Source: Gemmatimonas phototrophica
Lineage (GTDB): Bacteria; Latescibacterota; UBA2968; UBA8231
DNA: 33,527 bases
NCBI GenBank assembly: GCA_945861755.1
Contig: CAMAVQ010000028.1
Coordinates: 1 to 33,527, forward strand
Direction: 5' to 3'
This document shows, one piece after another, positions 5,268 to 13,981 of this stretch. Numbering within the stretch: the first letter of the stretch is position 1; the number at the start of each line of letters is the position of its first letter. The position numbers and the translations under genes are program-made. The notes beneath the pieces were generated by a model. It saw nothing but the letters and a program-made list of their open reading frames with translations, made no database searches and was not told where the DNA came from.

Positions 5268-7022
5268 ATGCACGCACTGAACGAAAAAGAGCTGTTGCAG
5301 ATCTGCCGCAAATACGAGTTCCCCTGTCCCGTGTGCGAGGCGCGGAACACCTTTTTCCGTCTCAAGCCCGATATCTGTCGCCCCGGGGATCAGGAGGGGG
5401 ATGGGCATCCCCGCGCCTGGCGCTGGACCAAACCGGGTTTCGACTCGCTGGACCCCAAGCAGCTTTTCTGGGGCATCTGCCAGAAATGCCGCTTTGCCGG
5501 CGAACTGGACGATGCCGATTTCCGCGCCGCCGAGAAGGACCCCGAGGGTTTCAAGGGTCAGTACAACTCGTCGGCGCTGGATCGGCTGGTAGCCGGCAGC
5601 CTGGCGGGTAAGTCTGCGGTCCAGGCCCTGGGCAAAATAATCAACGCCAAGGACCCCTTCGCCACGGTCATCGCCCAGTTCCATCTGGGCATCTACAGCC
5701 ATTGTCTGCGCCAGCGCATCGCCCCGGGCAGTCTGGCCCGTTACTACCTGCGCCTGGCCTGGATCTACCGCGACCTCGAGGCCTATTATACCGGCGCCAG
5801 CCTGGAAGGGGTCAAAAAGCAGTTGGCCGCCATCGAGGACCGCTGGAATACCGAACTGCCCAAACACAAGGATTATCCCCAGGCACCGGAGTTGGTCAAG
5901 GAAGAGGTCGCAGCCCTGCGCTTGAGCAGGGCCTATTTCCAGCGCAACTACGAGACGTTGAAGGAATCGGGCCAGGAGGGCGAGCTGCGGCTGCGCGGCC
6001 TGCTCGCCGAAATCGCCTTCCGCATTTATTCCCTGACCAGCACTGAGGAGGACTACAAGACGGCGCTGAGTTTCTTCAGCGGGGTAATGCAGCAGTGTCA
6101 GAGCATCGTCAACGACAAGAGCATCACCGGCGGCATCGTCAATAAAGCGCGTGGGGTGCTGGACGTGGCCAAGGAACGCGCCCGCGAACTGCGAGAGCTG
6201 CATAAGGAGCGCGGTCCTGGTACCGCGGGGGAGCCGGCCCCGGCAGTGGCAGTGCCGTCCAAGCCCAAGGAAGCGGCGGTAGTCGCCCCGGCCAAGGAAC
6301 CCGAAAGAGCGGCCCCAGCCCCGGTGCCCAAGGCGGCCACGGCGCCGGCAGCGGTGCCGGATAAGACGCCAGCCGCGGTGAACGGGGGCAGCCGGCTGGA
6401 ACTGGACCAGCTCACGCGGCAGGTGAATATCTTCAAGGAGGAGAACACCACCCTGCGGGAGCGGGTCAAGGTGCTCGAAGAGGACAACGAGAAATGGCGC
6501 CAGGTGCTGGGCAAGGACCCCCTAACCGGTCTGCCCAACCGCATTTTCCTCTTCCGCATCTCTCTGCCCAAGATCCTGCGCACCTTGCAGGAAAGCGGGC
6601 CGCTATCGTGTATCGGGCTGGCCCTCGACCAGGTGGCCAAGATCAACACCGAACAGGGCTGGCAGATGGGGGACCGGATGCTTCAGGAAGCAGTGCGGGC
6701 TTTGCGCACCCTGCTGGCTGAGGGCGAAGAACTCTACCGCCTCGACTGGGTGAATTTTGCCATCTTCGGCAAGATGGGTAACCTGCAGGCCAAGCAGCGC
6801 GGGGTCGACCTGCGCCGGCAACTGGCCGGCGCCAAGGTGCAGGTGGACAAGACCACCATGCCGCTGACGGCCAGCCTGGGGGTGGTGACGGTGGAAAAGC
6901 AACTGGGGGCCAGTCAGGTGGAGGCGTCAACAGCAATTTTCCAAGCCCTGATCGAGATGCTCGGCAGGGCCAAACAGAAAGGGGGCAACACCGTGGAGGT
7001 GTACCCCAACACCCGTTTCTGA
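5268..7022 (+). CDS. DUF2225-type zinc protein fused to a degenerate GGDEF domain
   Basis: The 584-aa protein has three parts. Residues 1-315 hold CPVC (20-23) and CQKC (71-74), a zinc site, followed by a long helical region with the look of DUF2225 proteins. Residues 317-372 are a Pro/Ala/Lys linker. Residues 375-410 are a coiled coil, and 411-584 are a diguanylate-cyclase fold: DPLTGLPNR (417-425), a D-x-K-IN helix and QMGDRML. The GGDEF signature itself is replaced by RLDWVNF (491-497), so cyclic-di-GMP synthesis is very unlikely; it may bind nucleotide or protein instead. ATG 5268 follows AAGGA and lies beyond the terminator. No transmembrane segment is seen. Confidence 0.8.
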   Translation: MHALNEKELLQICRKYEFPCPVCEARNTFFRLKPDICRPGDQEGDGHPRAWRWTKPGFDSLDPKQLFWGICQKCRFAGELDDADFRAAEKDPEGFKGQYNSSALDRLVAGSLAGKSAVQALGKIINAKDPFATVIAQFHLGIYSHCLRQRIAPGSLARYYLRLAWIYRDLEAYYTGASLEGVKKQLAAIEDRWNTELPKHKDYPQAPELVKEEVAALRLSRAYFQRNYETLKESGQEGELRLRGLLAEIAFRIYSLTSTEEDYKTALSFFSGVMQQCQSIVNDKSITGGIVNKARGVLDVAKERARELRELHKERGPGTAGEPAPAVAVPSKPKEAAVVAPAKEPERAAPAPVPKAATAPAAVPDKTPAAVNGGSRLELDQLTRQVNIFKEENTTLRERVKVLEEDNEKWRQVLGKDPLTGLPNRIFLFRISLPKILRTLQESGPLSCIGLALDQVAKINTEQGWQMGDRMLQEAVRALRTLLAEGEELYRLDWVNFAIFGKMGNLQAKQRGVDLRRQLAGAKVQVDKTTMPLTASLGVVTVEKQLGASQVEASTAIFQALIEMLGRAKQKGGNTVEVYPNTRF

Positions 7023-7052
7023 AATTGCGCGTTTAAAATAGAGGAAAAAACG

Positions 7053-7892
7053 ATGGAAAAATGGGCTACCGGCATCTTCACTTCCATACGCGGCGGTCTG
7101 GGCGCAGGCCTGGACTCGGTGCGCAGCCTAGGGGTCTCCACCGTCCAGTTACACGCCCCGGCGGCCGATTACCGCACCCCGGAGCGCAGGGCCCAGATGA
7201 AGGAGCAGTTCGCCCAGGCCGGTATCGAGGTCACCGTAGTTTTCGCCGGCTTTGAGGACGATGACTATGCTACGGTTGAGCGGGTCGTGCAGAGCGTGGG
7301 CCTGGTGCCCCGGGACCGGCGGGACCGCCGGCTCAAGGAGGTGCTGGAGATCTCCGACTTCGCCAAGGCCCTGGGGGTGGAGGCCATCGGCATGCACCTG
7401 GGCTTTGTGCCCCCAGATGCCGCTGACCCCGAGTTCAAGGCAGTGGTGGAGGTGACCCGCCAGGTCTGCGACCACTGTGCCGGCAACCATCAGCGTTTCC
7501 ACCTGGAGACCGGCCAGGAAAGCGCCCGGGAGCTGTTGCACTTCATCGAGGCGGTGGGGCGCGACAACCTGGCGGTGAACTTTGATCCGGCCAATATGAT
7601 CCTCTACGGGGCCGGCAATCCGCTGGAGGCCCTGGACCTGGTGGGCCCCTACGTCAAGAGTGTACACTGCAAGGACGCCAGTTATGCCCGCAAGCCGGGC
7701 CAGCCCTGGTACGAGGATGCCCCCCTGGGTCAGGGCGACGTGGACATCGAGGCCTGCCTGCGCAAGCTCAACACCCTGGGGTACGAGGGGGCATTGACCA
7801 TCGAACGCGAGTATTCCCCCGATCAGGCCGGGGATTTGCAGGCGGCCCTCAAACTGCTTGAGCAGCTGCGCGGCAAGATCTTGGGGGCTTGA
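7053..7892 (+). CDS. Sugar phosphate isomerase/epimerase-like TIM-barrel protein
   Basis: This 279-aa protein belongs to the xylose isomerase-like/AP endonuclease 2 superfamily. The four likely divalent metal ligands are present at the expected strands: Glu152 (HLETGQE), Asp178 (NFDPANM), His205 (VHCKD) and Glu251 (LTIERE). Such enzymes isomerise or epimerise keto sugars or inositol derivatives. The substrate cannot be told. The ATG follows GAGGA. Its stop overlaps the start of the phosphatase gene as TGATG, so the two are coupled and may act in one pathway, for example polyol or inositol-type metabolism. Confidence 0.85.
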   Translation: MEKWATGIFTSIRGGLGAGLDSVRSLGVSTVQLHAPAADYRTPERRAQMKEQFAQAGIEVTVVFAGFEDDDYATVERVVQSVGLVPRDRRDRRLKEVLEISDFAKALGVEAIGMHLGFVPPDAADPEFKAVVEVTRQVCDHCAGNHQRFHLETGQESARELLHFIEAVGRDNLAVNFDPANMILYGAGNPLEALDLVGPYVKSVHCKDASYARKPGQPWYEDAPLGQGDVDIEACLRKLNTLGYEGALTIEREYSPDQAGDLQAALKLLEQLRGKILGA

Positions 7893-8668
7893 TGGACGCG
7901 GCCCTGCGCAGCCGTCTGGACCTCGCCGTCGAAGCGGCTTGGCAGGCCGGCCGTATCACCCTGCGCTACTACCAGGCCGGGGTGCAGCCGGAGTGGAAGG
8001 CCGACGAGTCCCCGGTGACGGTGGCCGACCGGGAGGCCGAGCAAAAGATCAGGCAAATGCTGGAGCGCAGCTTTCCTGATGACGGGGTGGTGGGGGAGGA
8101 GTACGGCGCCCAGGAGGGGGCCTCGGGATATCGCTGGCTCATCGATCCCATCGACGGCACCAAGGCTTTTATCCAGGGGGTGCCCCTGTACGGGGTGCTC
8201 ATCGGGGTGGAGACGCCCCAGGGGGTGGAGGCCGGGGTGGTGCTCTTGCCGGCCCTCGGCGAGCTGATCTGGGCTGCCAAAGGGGAGGGGTGCTGGTGGA
8301 ATGGCCGGCGCGCTGCGGTTTCCCAGGTGGATCGACTACCAGAGGCCTGCCTGTGTTATACCGAAGGGGGTAGCTTCGCCAAATACGGCCAGGCTAAGGC
8401 CTGGGAGGCCCTGTGCCGGGGCAGTCGTGTCCAGCGCGGCTGGGGGGACTGCTACGGCCATATTCTGGTGGCCACTGGCCGGGCCGAGGCCTGTTTCGAT
8501 CCGGTGATGAATCCCTGGGACTGCGGCCCCCTGCTGCCGATTCTGGAGGAAGCGGGCGGCACCTTCACCGACTGGCAGGGCCAGGCCACGGTGTACGGCC
8601 CGGATGCGTTTTCCACCAATGGAAAGCTCTTCCCGGCGGTGATGGAGCAAATCAAGACTGCGCGCTGA
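7892..8668 (+). CDS. Inositol monophosphatase-family phosphatase, HisN-like
   Basis: The 258-aa protein has the full Mg-dependent phosphatase signature: SPVTVADREAE (40-50), Glu69-Glu70, WLIDPIDGTKAF (82-93, metal ligands Asp85 and Asp88) and NPWDCGPLLPILEEAGG (207-223, Asp210). The length and the PIDGTKxF form resemble histidinol-phosphate phosphatases of the HisN type, but inositol-1-phosphatase and CysQ-like members share these motifs. No his genes are nearby. Coupling by TGATG to the preceding TIM-barrel isomerase argues for a sugar- or polyol-phosphate substrate in this genome. Start at ATG 7892 is preferred over TTG 7889. Confidence 0.85.
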   Translation: MDAALRSRLDLAVEAAWQAGRITLRYYQAGVQPEWKADESPVTVADREAEQKIRQMLERSFPDDGVVGEEYGAQEGASGYRWLIDPIDGTKAFIQGVPLYGVLIGVETPQGVEAGVVLLPALGELIWAAKGEGCWWNGRRAAVSQVDRLPEACLCYTEGGSFAKYGQAKAWEALCRGSRVQRGWGDCYGHILVATGRAEACFDPVMNPWDCGPLLPILEEAGGTFTDWQGQATVYGPDAFSTNGKLFPAVMEQIKTAR

Positions 8669-8967
8669 GCCAGGTCGCGCCGGGAAATGACCCGCTCCGG
8701 GCTTTCCCCCAAGCGCGTCGGGGAATGACCCACTCCGGGTTTTCCCCAGGCGCGTCCCGCCGCACCCCAACGTATGTGGTGCGGCGCAAAAAGCCCTGCC
8801 TTCCCCCAAGACCCATCCCCCGCAACGCCATATAGATGGCGTTGCGCCACGCGGACTTCCCAGCCTCACCGCTCCCCGGGAAAACCCTCTGGGGTCATCT
8901 CCCCGCCGCTTCTCCGATTACCACCACCATAGGCCTTTTGATTGAGGTCAATCTTTAGGAGGGACGA
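8669..8967. repeat. Non-coding stretch with a tandem 38-bp repeat and two perfect hairpins
   Basis: No protein-coding frame is convincing here. Two copies of a 38-bp unit lie in tandem, with aligned cores at 8690-8708 and 8728-8746. Each holds ACCC[AG]CTCCGG-N2-TTTCCC and is flanked so that GGGAA pairs with TTCCC. A third copy of the core lies at 21278-21296. Next come a 9-bp perfect stem (8758-8766 with 8778-8786) and an 11-bp perfect stem with an ATAG loop (8821-8831 with 8836-8846). Neither is followed by a T tract, so they are not ordinary terminators. This resembles REP/BIME-like palindromic elements. Confidence 0.75.
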
Positions 8968-11094
8968 TTGGATACTCAGATCATCCTCGACCACATCCAG
9001 GAAGCGGATTACCGGCCGGGCAAGGTCAAGGACCTGGCCCGCGCCCTGGGGGTGTCCCAACCCGAGTACCGCGCCTTTCGCCAGGTGATCAAGGAGTTGG
9101 AGCGCGAAGGGCTATTGGTGCGGTTGCGCAACAATCGCTATGCCCATCCCAGCCGGCTGGCACGGACGGCCGGTCTCTTCCGTCTGCATCCGCAGGGGTA
9201 CGGTTGGGTGGAGCGGGAGGAGGGCCAGGCAGATATCCTGATCCCGTCTGATGCTATGGGCAGCGCGGCGGAAGGGGATCTGGTGCGGGTCGAGATTGTC
9301 TCCCAGCGGCGCCATCCCGAAGGTCGGGTGGTGGAAATCCTCCAGCGGGCCCAGCAGCAGGTGGTGGGCACCTTCTACTGGCAGGGCAGGAACGGGGTGG
9401 TGCGGCCCGACGAAAGCCGTTGGGGCCGGGATATCCCGCTGAGCCGGCGTCCGCCCCCCGAAGCCAAGGACGGGTTCAAGGTGCGCCTCCGGCTCCTGCC
9501 TGGGCAGCGGGGCACCTGGCAGGGGGAGGTGGAGGAGGTGCTGGGCGATCCGGCGGATCCGCGCCTGGATTTCCTGTCAGTGGTCACCCAGTTGGGGCTG
9601 CCCCTGGAGCACACCCCGGCAGTGTTGGCAGAAGCCGATCAGCTTTCGGCCGACATCGGGGCCGAGGCCGGCGGCCGGCGGGATCTGCGCGGGCACACTT
9701 GCTTCACCGTGGACCCGGTACACGCCCGCGACTTCGACGACGCGGTGTCCGTGGAAGCCCTCGAAGACGGCGGCCACCTGCTGGGGGTACACATCGCCGA
9801 TGTGGCCCACTATGTCCGGACCCGCACCGCCCTGGACCGGGAGGCGCTGCGCCGGGGGACCAGCGTGTACTTGGTGGACCAGGTCATCCCCATGCTGCCC
9901 GAGCGTTTGGCCAGCCAGTTGTGTACTCTGCTGCCGGGCGAGGACCGGCTGACCGTCTCGGTGCTGATGCGCATCGATGCCAAGGGAGAGGTCGGGGACT
10001 TCGAGGTGGTCGAATCCATCATCCGCAGCGCGGCCCGACTGACCTACGAAGAGGTGCAGGCGGTTTTCGATGGGGAGGGTGCCGGTCGGGCAGAGGAGTT
10101 GGCCCAGCTACTTCTGTCGATGCGGAAACTGAGCCTGCAGCTCAAACAGCACCGCGTGCAGCGGGGCGCGCTCGACTTTGACCTCCCGGAAGCCCGAGTA
10201 GAGCTGAATGGCGAGGGGGTACCCACGGCCCTGGGCCAATACCCCCGGCTGCAGAGCCACCAGCTGATCGAGGAGTTCATGCTGGCGGCCAATGGCTGTG
10301 TGGGCCGCCTCGCCAGGGACCACCAGCTGCCAGTGTTGTACCGGGTCCACCGCCATCCAGACCAGGAAAAGCTGCGCTTCTTCTCCGACTACCTGCGCAG
10401 CGCTGGCGTGCGTTTCGACCGCACCCGTGCCATGGCCCCCAAGGACCTGCAAAAGCTCCTCGCCAGTTTTGGCGACCAGGCCGAATCTAGACTGGTCAAC
10501 CGCCTGCTGTTGCGGGCGATGATGCGGGCCGAATACACCCCCAGGGATATCGGCCATTATGGGCTGGCCTGCCATCACTACCTGCATTTCACCTCCCCCA
10601 TCCGGCGCTACCCAGATCTGCTGGTCCACCGGGTGATCAAAGCCTTCCTGACGGGTGGCCCGCCGGTGGAGTTGGAGCAGGAGCAGTTGTCGTGGATGGG
10701 GGTGTGGACGTCTAGTTGTGAACGCCGGGCCAATGTGGCCGAACGGGCCTATACCAAGAGCAAGCAGCTGCGCTACATGGAGGAGCACCTGGGCGAGGAA
10801 TACCCCGGCCTGGTCTCGGGGGTGCTGCGCAACGGTTTCTTCGTGGAGTTGGAAGGGTTGATGGTGGAGGGATTCTGCGCCCTGGCTTTCCTCGACGACT
10901 ACTTCGAGTTCGACGAGCGCCAGCATTGCCTGCGCGGCCGCAACACCGGCCGCACCTTCTCCCTGGGCACGCCGGTGCGGGTGCAGGTGGTGCGGGTGGA
11001 CTGGTCGCCCCCGCGCCTGGACTTGCGCCTGCTGGACACACCGCAGCCCCGCCGCGGTGCGACCAAGAAAAAGAAAAAGGGCCGCCGCAGTTAG
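8968..11094 (+). CDS. rnr: Ribonuclease R (RNB-family 3'-5' exoribonuclease)
   Basis: The 708-aa enzyme degrades structured RNA from the 3' end. Domains run in the usual order: N-terminal winged helix (about 1-62), two cold-shock domains (about 65-200), the RNB catalytic domain with HARDFDDAV (Asp249, Asp255, Asp257, Asp258), the HFTSPIRRYPDLLVHR motif, an S1 domain (about 615-690) and a Lys/Arg-rich tail (KKKKKGRR). The start is TTG 8968, set 5 nt behind a perfect AGGAGG. Its stop overlaps the stop codon of the convergent enolase-superfamily gene, so no terminator fits between them. Confidence 0.96.
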   Translation: MDTQIILDHIQEADYRPGKVKDLARALGVSQPEYRAFRQVIKELEREGLLVRLRNNRYAHPSRLARTAGLFRLHPQGYGWVEREEGQADILIPSDAMGSAAEGDLVRVEIVSQRRHPEGRVVEILQRAQQQVVGTFYWQGRNGVVRPDESRWGRDIPLSRRPPPEAKDGFKVRLRLLPGQRGTWQGEVEEVLGDPADPRLDFLSVVTQLGLPLEHTPAVLAEADQLSADIGAEAGGRRDLRGHTCFTVDPVHARDFDDAVSVEALEDGGHLLGVHIADVAHYVRTRTALDREALRRGTSVYLVDQVIPMLPERLASQLCTLLPGEDRLTVSVLMRIDAKGEVGDFEVVESIIRSAARLTYEEVQAVFDGEGAGRAEELAQLLLSMRKLSLQLKQHRVQRGALDFDLPEARVELNGEGVPTALGQYPRLQSHQLIEEFMLAANGCVGRLARDHQLPVLYRVHRHPDQEKLRFFSDYLRSAGVRFDRTRAMAPKDLQKLLASFGDQAESRLVNRLLLRAMMRAEYTPRDIGHYGLACHHYLHFTSPIRRYPDLLVHRVIKAFLTGGPPVELEQEQLSWMGVWTSSCERRANVAERAYTKSKQLRYMEEHLGEEYPGLVSGVLRNGFFVELEGLMVEGFCALAFLDDYFEFDERQHCLRGRNTGRTFSLGTPVRVQVVRVDWSPPRLDLRLLDTPQPRRGATKKKKKGRRS

Positions 11095-12095
11095 GCCACC
11101 CGGTACTTCTCCACCACTTTCAGGTCCACTTTGACGCCCAGTCCCGGTCCCTGGGGGACATGGAAGTGACCGGCCTCCAACCGCAGGCTCTGCTCCAGCA
11201 CATCGGCGACCCGGGTGAAGGGCAACTCGTCGCAGGGCAGAGTGGCATTGGGCAGGGTGCTCTGCAGCTGCACCGAATAGGCGGCCAGCACTCCCGTACA
11301 CAAACCGCCCATCTGCACCCAGCAGGGCACCTGGGCCGCCTCGGCCAGGGCCGCGGCCTTGCGCACTTGAAGGGCAGAGCCTCCCAGGTTCACATAGTCG
11401 ATACACTCGGCCTTGAGCGCCTGCAACACGCCGGCAGGTGCGCCCAGGTGCAAAGCCATGGGGATCTGGCTCTTTTCGCGCAGCAGTCGGTACCAGTCGA
11501 GGTTTTCCTTGAGCACCGGGTCCTCGAAGACCGAAACCGTGCCGAAGGGTTCCAACTGGGCGGCCAGCCGGGCGGCCACCGGGGGCAGGCGAAATTCGGT
11601 GTTGGGGTCCACACCCACGGTGTAGTCTGGCCCGGCGGCCTCCTTCATCAGGCGCACGGTCTCGACGATGTCCCAGGAGCGGGCCTTGAGCTTGTGGTTG
11701 GAAAAGCCCAGGCGTGCGCCCACCTCGGCCTGGGCCGCGGTCTCGGCCGGCTCCATGTGGCAGGACCAGTAGGAGACCGGGACTTTGTCGCGCACCTTGG
11801 GGCCAAAGAAGCGATGCATGGGCAGGCCGTAGGCCTGGCCGGCGATGTCCAGCAAGGCGCAGGTGAAGGCGTCTGGCTGGGCAAAGGGGTCCAAGGCCAG
11901 CGGGTCTTGCCCCACCAGGGCGGCCCCCTGGGTGGCGAGCACCTCGCGTTTGCCCTGGTACTCGCCCCAGCCTTGCAGGCCTTCGTCGGTGCTGAAACGG
12001 CACAGGGTGATGTCGTAGATCTTGGGGAAGTATTTGGCGATGGGTGGAATGGGGGGGATCTCGACTTCGAACAACTCGACAGCGGTGATCTTCAT
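11091..12095 (-). CDS. Enolase-superfamily enzyme (mandelate racemase/muconate lactonizing type)
   Basis: The 334-aa protein shows the N-terminal capping domain with TDEGLQGWGEY and a barrel with K135-L-K137, Asp163 (GVDPN) and Glu191 (FEDP). The third metal ligand, normally Asp or Glu near the next strand, is not obvious; the equivalent stretch reads IPMALHLGAP, with His216. Members of this superfamily abstract a proton next to a carboxylate and then racemise, dehydrate or cycloisomerise, often on sugar acids. The specific reaction cannot be named. The start has CCAGGAG upstream. It is divergent from a second, distant family member 119 nt away. Confidence 0.85.
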   Translation of the reverse strand: MKITAVELFEVEIPPIPPIAKYFPKIYDITLCRFSTDEGLQGWGEYQGKREVLATQGAALVGQDPLALDPFAQPDAFTCALLDIAGQAYGLPMHRFFGPKVRDKVPVSYWSCHMEPAETAAQAEVGARLGFSNHKLKARSWDIVETVRLMKEAAGPDYTVGVDPNTEFRLPPVAARLAAQLEPFGTVSVFEDPVLKENLDWYRLLREKSQIPMALHLGAPAGVLQALKAECIDYVNLGGSALQVRKAAALAEAAQVPCWVQMGGLCTGVLAAYSVQLQSTLPNATLPCDELPFTRVADVLEQSLRLEAGHFHVPQGPGLGVKVDLKVVEKYRVA

Positions 12096-12214
12096 GGCGC
12101 GCTCCTGGCTAGGGTCGGGGGTTCTAGATAGCGGAGAACAGTATTGGGCGCAAGGGGTGGAGGGGAGGAGGGTGCGGTCTTATATTTTTGGCCGAGAGGA
12201 AGCGAGGCAGAGCG

Positions 12215-13312
12215 ATGAGAATCACCGGGCTCAAGATCCGCAGTATCCGCGTGCAGCGACAGCACCGCACGGTGGTGGGCGCCGGCATCGATACCCCCAT
12301 CGCCGGCGCCAGCGACGCGCCCACTCTTTCCCGCTTTGCCTTCCTCCAGTTGCAGACCGACGAGGGACTCTGCGGCCTGGGGGAATGGTCCGATCTGGAA
12401 CCAGGTCTGGAACCGGCCCGACTTAAGGGCCAGTTGGAAGCCCTGCTCCTGGGGCGCAACCCCTTTGACCTGGAAGCCATCTTCGCCCTCTTTCCCTTAG
12501 ATCGCTCCACCCGCTGCGCCGTGGACAGCGCCCTGTACGACCTGATGGGCAAGGCGCTGGGCGTGCCGGTGTACCAGCTGCTCGGCGGCAGGTACCGGCC
12601 CCAGGTGGAGGTCTCCTGGGTGGTGTACATCCGGGAGCCGGACCTGATCGCCGACGAGATCCGCCAGATGAGGTCCCAAGGTTTTGACGCCTTCAAACTC
12701 AAGGTGGGTTCGCGCATCGAACACGACGAGAACTGCGTGCGCCTCATCCGCGAGAGCGCCGGCCCCCAGGCCCAGCTCAAGCTGGACGCCAGCGGGGCCT
12801 GGAGCCTGGAGGAAGCCATCGAGAATATCCCGCGCCTGGCCCAGTACGGGCTGCAGGCGGTGGAGTCGCCAGTGCGCGGGCGGGGGGCCGAGGATCTGGC
12901 GCGGGTGCGCCAGGCGGTGGAGGTCCCCATCATCGAGCATGTCTGGGACCGCTGGGATTATGTGCTGGATCTGGTGCATCACCAGTCCGTGGACATCATC
13001 AACCTTTTTCCAGAAGGGTGCGGGGGCCTCTTCCGCTGCAAAAAGGTGCTGGCCCTGGCCGAGGCCGCCGGCATCGGGGCCTTGCTGGGCAGCACCGTGG
13101 AGTTGGGGGTGGGCACGGCCGGACAGGTCCACCTTGGGGTCTCCAGTCCTGGTATCTCCTACCCCTCGGACCTGATTGGGCCGGCCATGTACCAAGAGGA
13201 TGTGATCACCTGTCCCTTCACCTATCAGGCCGGGGGTCTGGCACCCCCGGAGGGTCCGGGGTTGGGGGTGGAACTGGACCTGGCCCAACTGGAGCGTCTG
13301 GGAGGGAACTGA
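12215..13312 (+). CDS. Second enolase-superfamily enzyme (MR/MLE type)
   Basis: This 365-aa protein has the full-length MR/MLE plan: TDEGLCGLGEW in the cap, K161-L-K163 at the second barrel strand, Asp191 (KLDASG), Glu217 (VESPV) and Glu241 in IIEHVWD as the probable third metal ligand. The lysine usually found on the opposite face at the sixth strand is not seen; that stretch reads DIINLFPEGCGG. It may therefore be a dehydratase or use another base rather than act as a two-base racemase. ATG 12215 is chosen over the in-frame TTG at 12188 because the family starts with MRIT-type sequence. The isochorismatase-fold gene follows 24 nt downstream. Confidence 0.86.
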   Translation: MRITGLKIRSIRVQRQHRTVVGAGIDTPIAGASDAPTLSRFAFLQLQTDEGLCGLGEWSDLEPGLEPARLKGQLEALLLGRNPFDLEAIFALFPLDRSTRCAVDSALYDLMGKALGVPVYQLLGGRYRPQVEVSWVVYIREPDLIADEIRQMRSQGFDAFKLKVGSRIEHDENCVRLIRESAGPQAQLKLDASGAWSLEEAIENIPRLAQYGLQAVESPVRGRGAEDLARVRQAVEVPIIEHVWDRWDYVLDLVHHQSVDIINLFPEGCGGLFRCKKVLALAEAAGIGALLGSTVELGVGTAGQVHLGVSSPGISYPSDLIGPAMYQEDVITCPFTYQAGGLAPPEGPGLGVELDLAQLERLGGN

Positions 13313-13336
13313 GCTAAAATGATAAAGGAGAAGGCG

Positions 13337-13981
13337 ATGGAACACACCAAGGCCGCCATTGAATCGGTGCGGGCCTACTACCAGGGGCAGGGCATCTTCC
13401 TAAAGAGGTTCGGTTTTGGCCGCAGACCGGCCTTGCTGATCATCGACATGGCCTACGGCTGGACCGACCCGGCCTATGCCACGGGCTCGGCGCGGCTGGA
13501 CGAGACGGTCAGCGCCATTCAGGTGTTGCTGCCTGCCTGCCGCGCCAAGGGCTTGCCGGTGATTTACACCACCTCGCCTTTTAGACCCCATGCCGAGGAA
13601 CCCATGCACGCCCAGCCAGGAGGGAAGGACTTCCGCCGCTGGGACGAGCGGGCCTGCCAGTTAGATGCGCGCCTGGCCCCGGCGCCCGAGGACCTCATCC
13701 TGTACAAAGAGAACGCCAGTGCCTTTTTCGGCACCCATCTGGCCTCCTACTTGATCGAGCAGGGGGTGGATACCCTGCTGATCACCGGTTGCTCGACCAG
13801 TGCCTGCGTGCGGGCCGCGGCCACGGACGCGCGGGCCTACCGCTTCAAGGGCATCATCCCCCGCCAGGCCGTGCAGGACCGGGCCGAAGCGGCCCATGAG
13901 TGGAATCTCTTCGACATCGACGCCAAGTTCGGGGATGTGGTAGAGATGCAGGAAGTGCTGGATTATCTGGCGGGTATTTGA
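13337..13981 (+). CDS. Isochorismatase-fold cysteine hydrolase (N-carbamoylsarcosine amidase-like)
   Basis: The 214-aa protein has the cysteine hydrolase triad of the family: Asp37 (LLIIDMAYGW), Lys124 (LYKENASAFFGT) and Cys157 (GCSTSACVRA), with the usual cis-peptide region before the cysteine. Relatives hydrolyse C-N bonds in N-carbamoylsarcosine, nicotinamide or ureido compounds, or cleave isochorismate. The STSACVRA form and the long N-terminus resemble the carbamoylsarcosine amidase branch. ATG 13337 is preferred to the ATG at 13319 because AAGGAG lies just before it. Its last 19 bases overlap, antisense, the end of the membrane protein gene. Confidence 0.88.
   Translation: MEHTKAAIESVRAYYQGQGIFLKRFGFGRRPALLIIDMAYGWTDPAYATGSARLDETVSAIQVLLPACRAKGLPVIYTTSPFRPHAEEPMHAQPGGKDFRRWDERACQLDARLAPAPEDLILYKENASAFFGTHLASYLIEQGVDTLLITGCSTSACVRAAATDARAYRFKGIIPRQAVQDRAEAAHEWNLFDIDAKFGDVVEMQEVLDYLAGI

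Noticed and set aside
8669-8967. CRISPR array
   Set aside because: There are only two tandem units with no regular spacers and no cas genes in the window.
10108-12003. 631-codon minus-strand frame
   Set aside because: It lies over rnr and the enolase-superfamily gene, is low-complexity Gly/Pro/Arg-rich, and arises from third-position GC bias.
10926-12131. 401-codon plus-strand frame
   Set aside because: It is a shadow of the minus-strand enolase-superfamily gene, which has clear family motifs.
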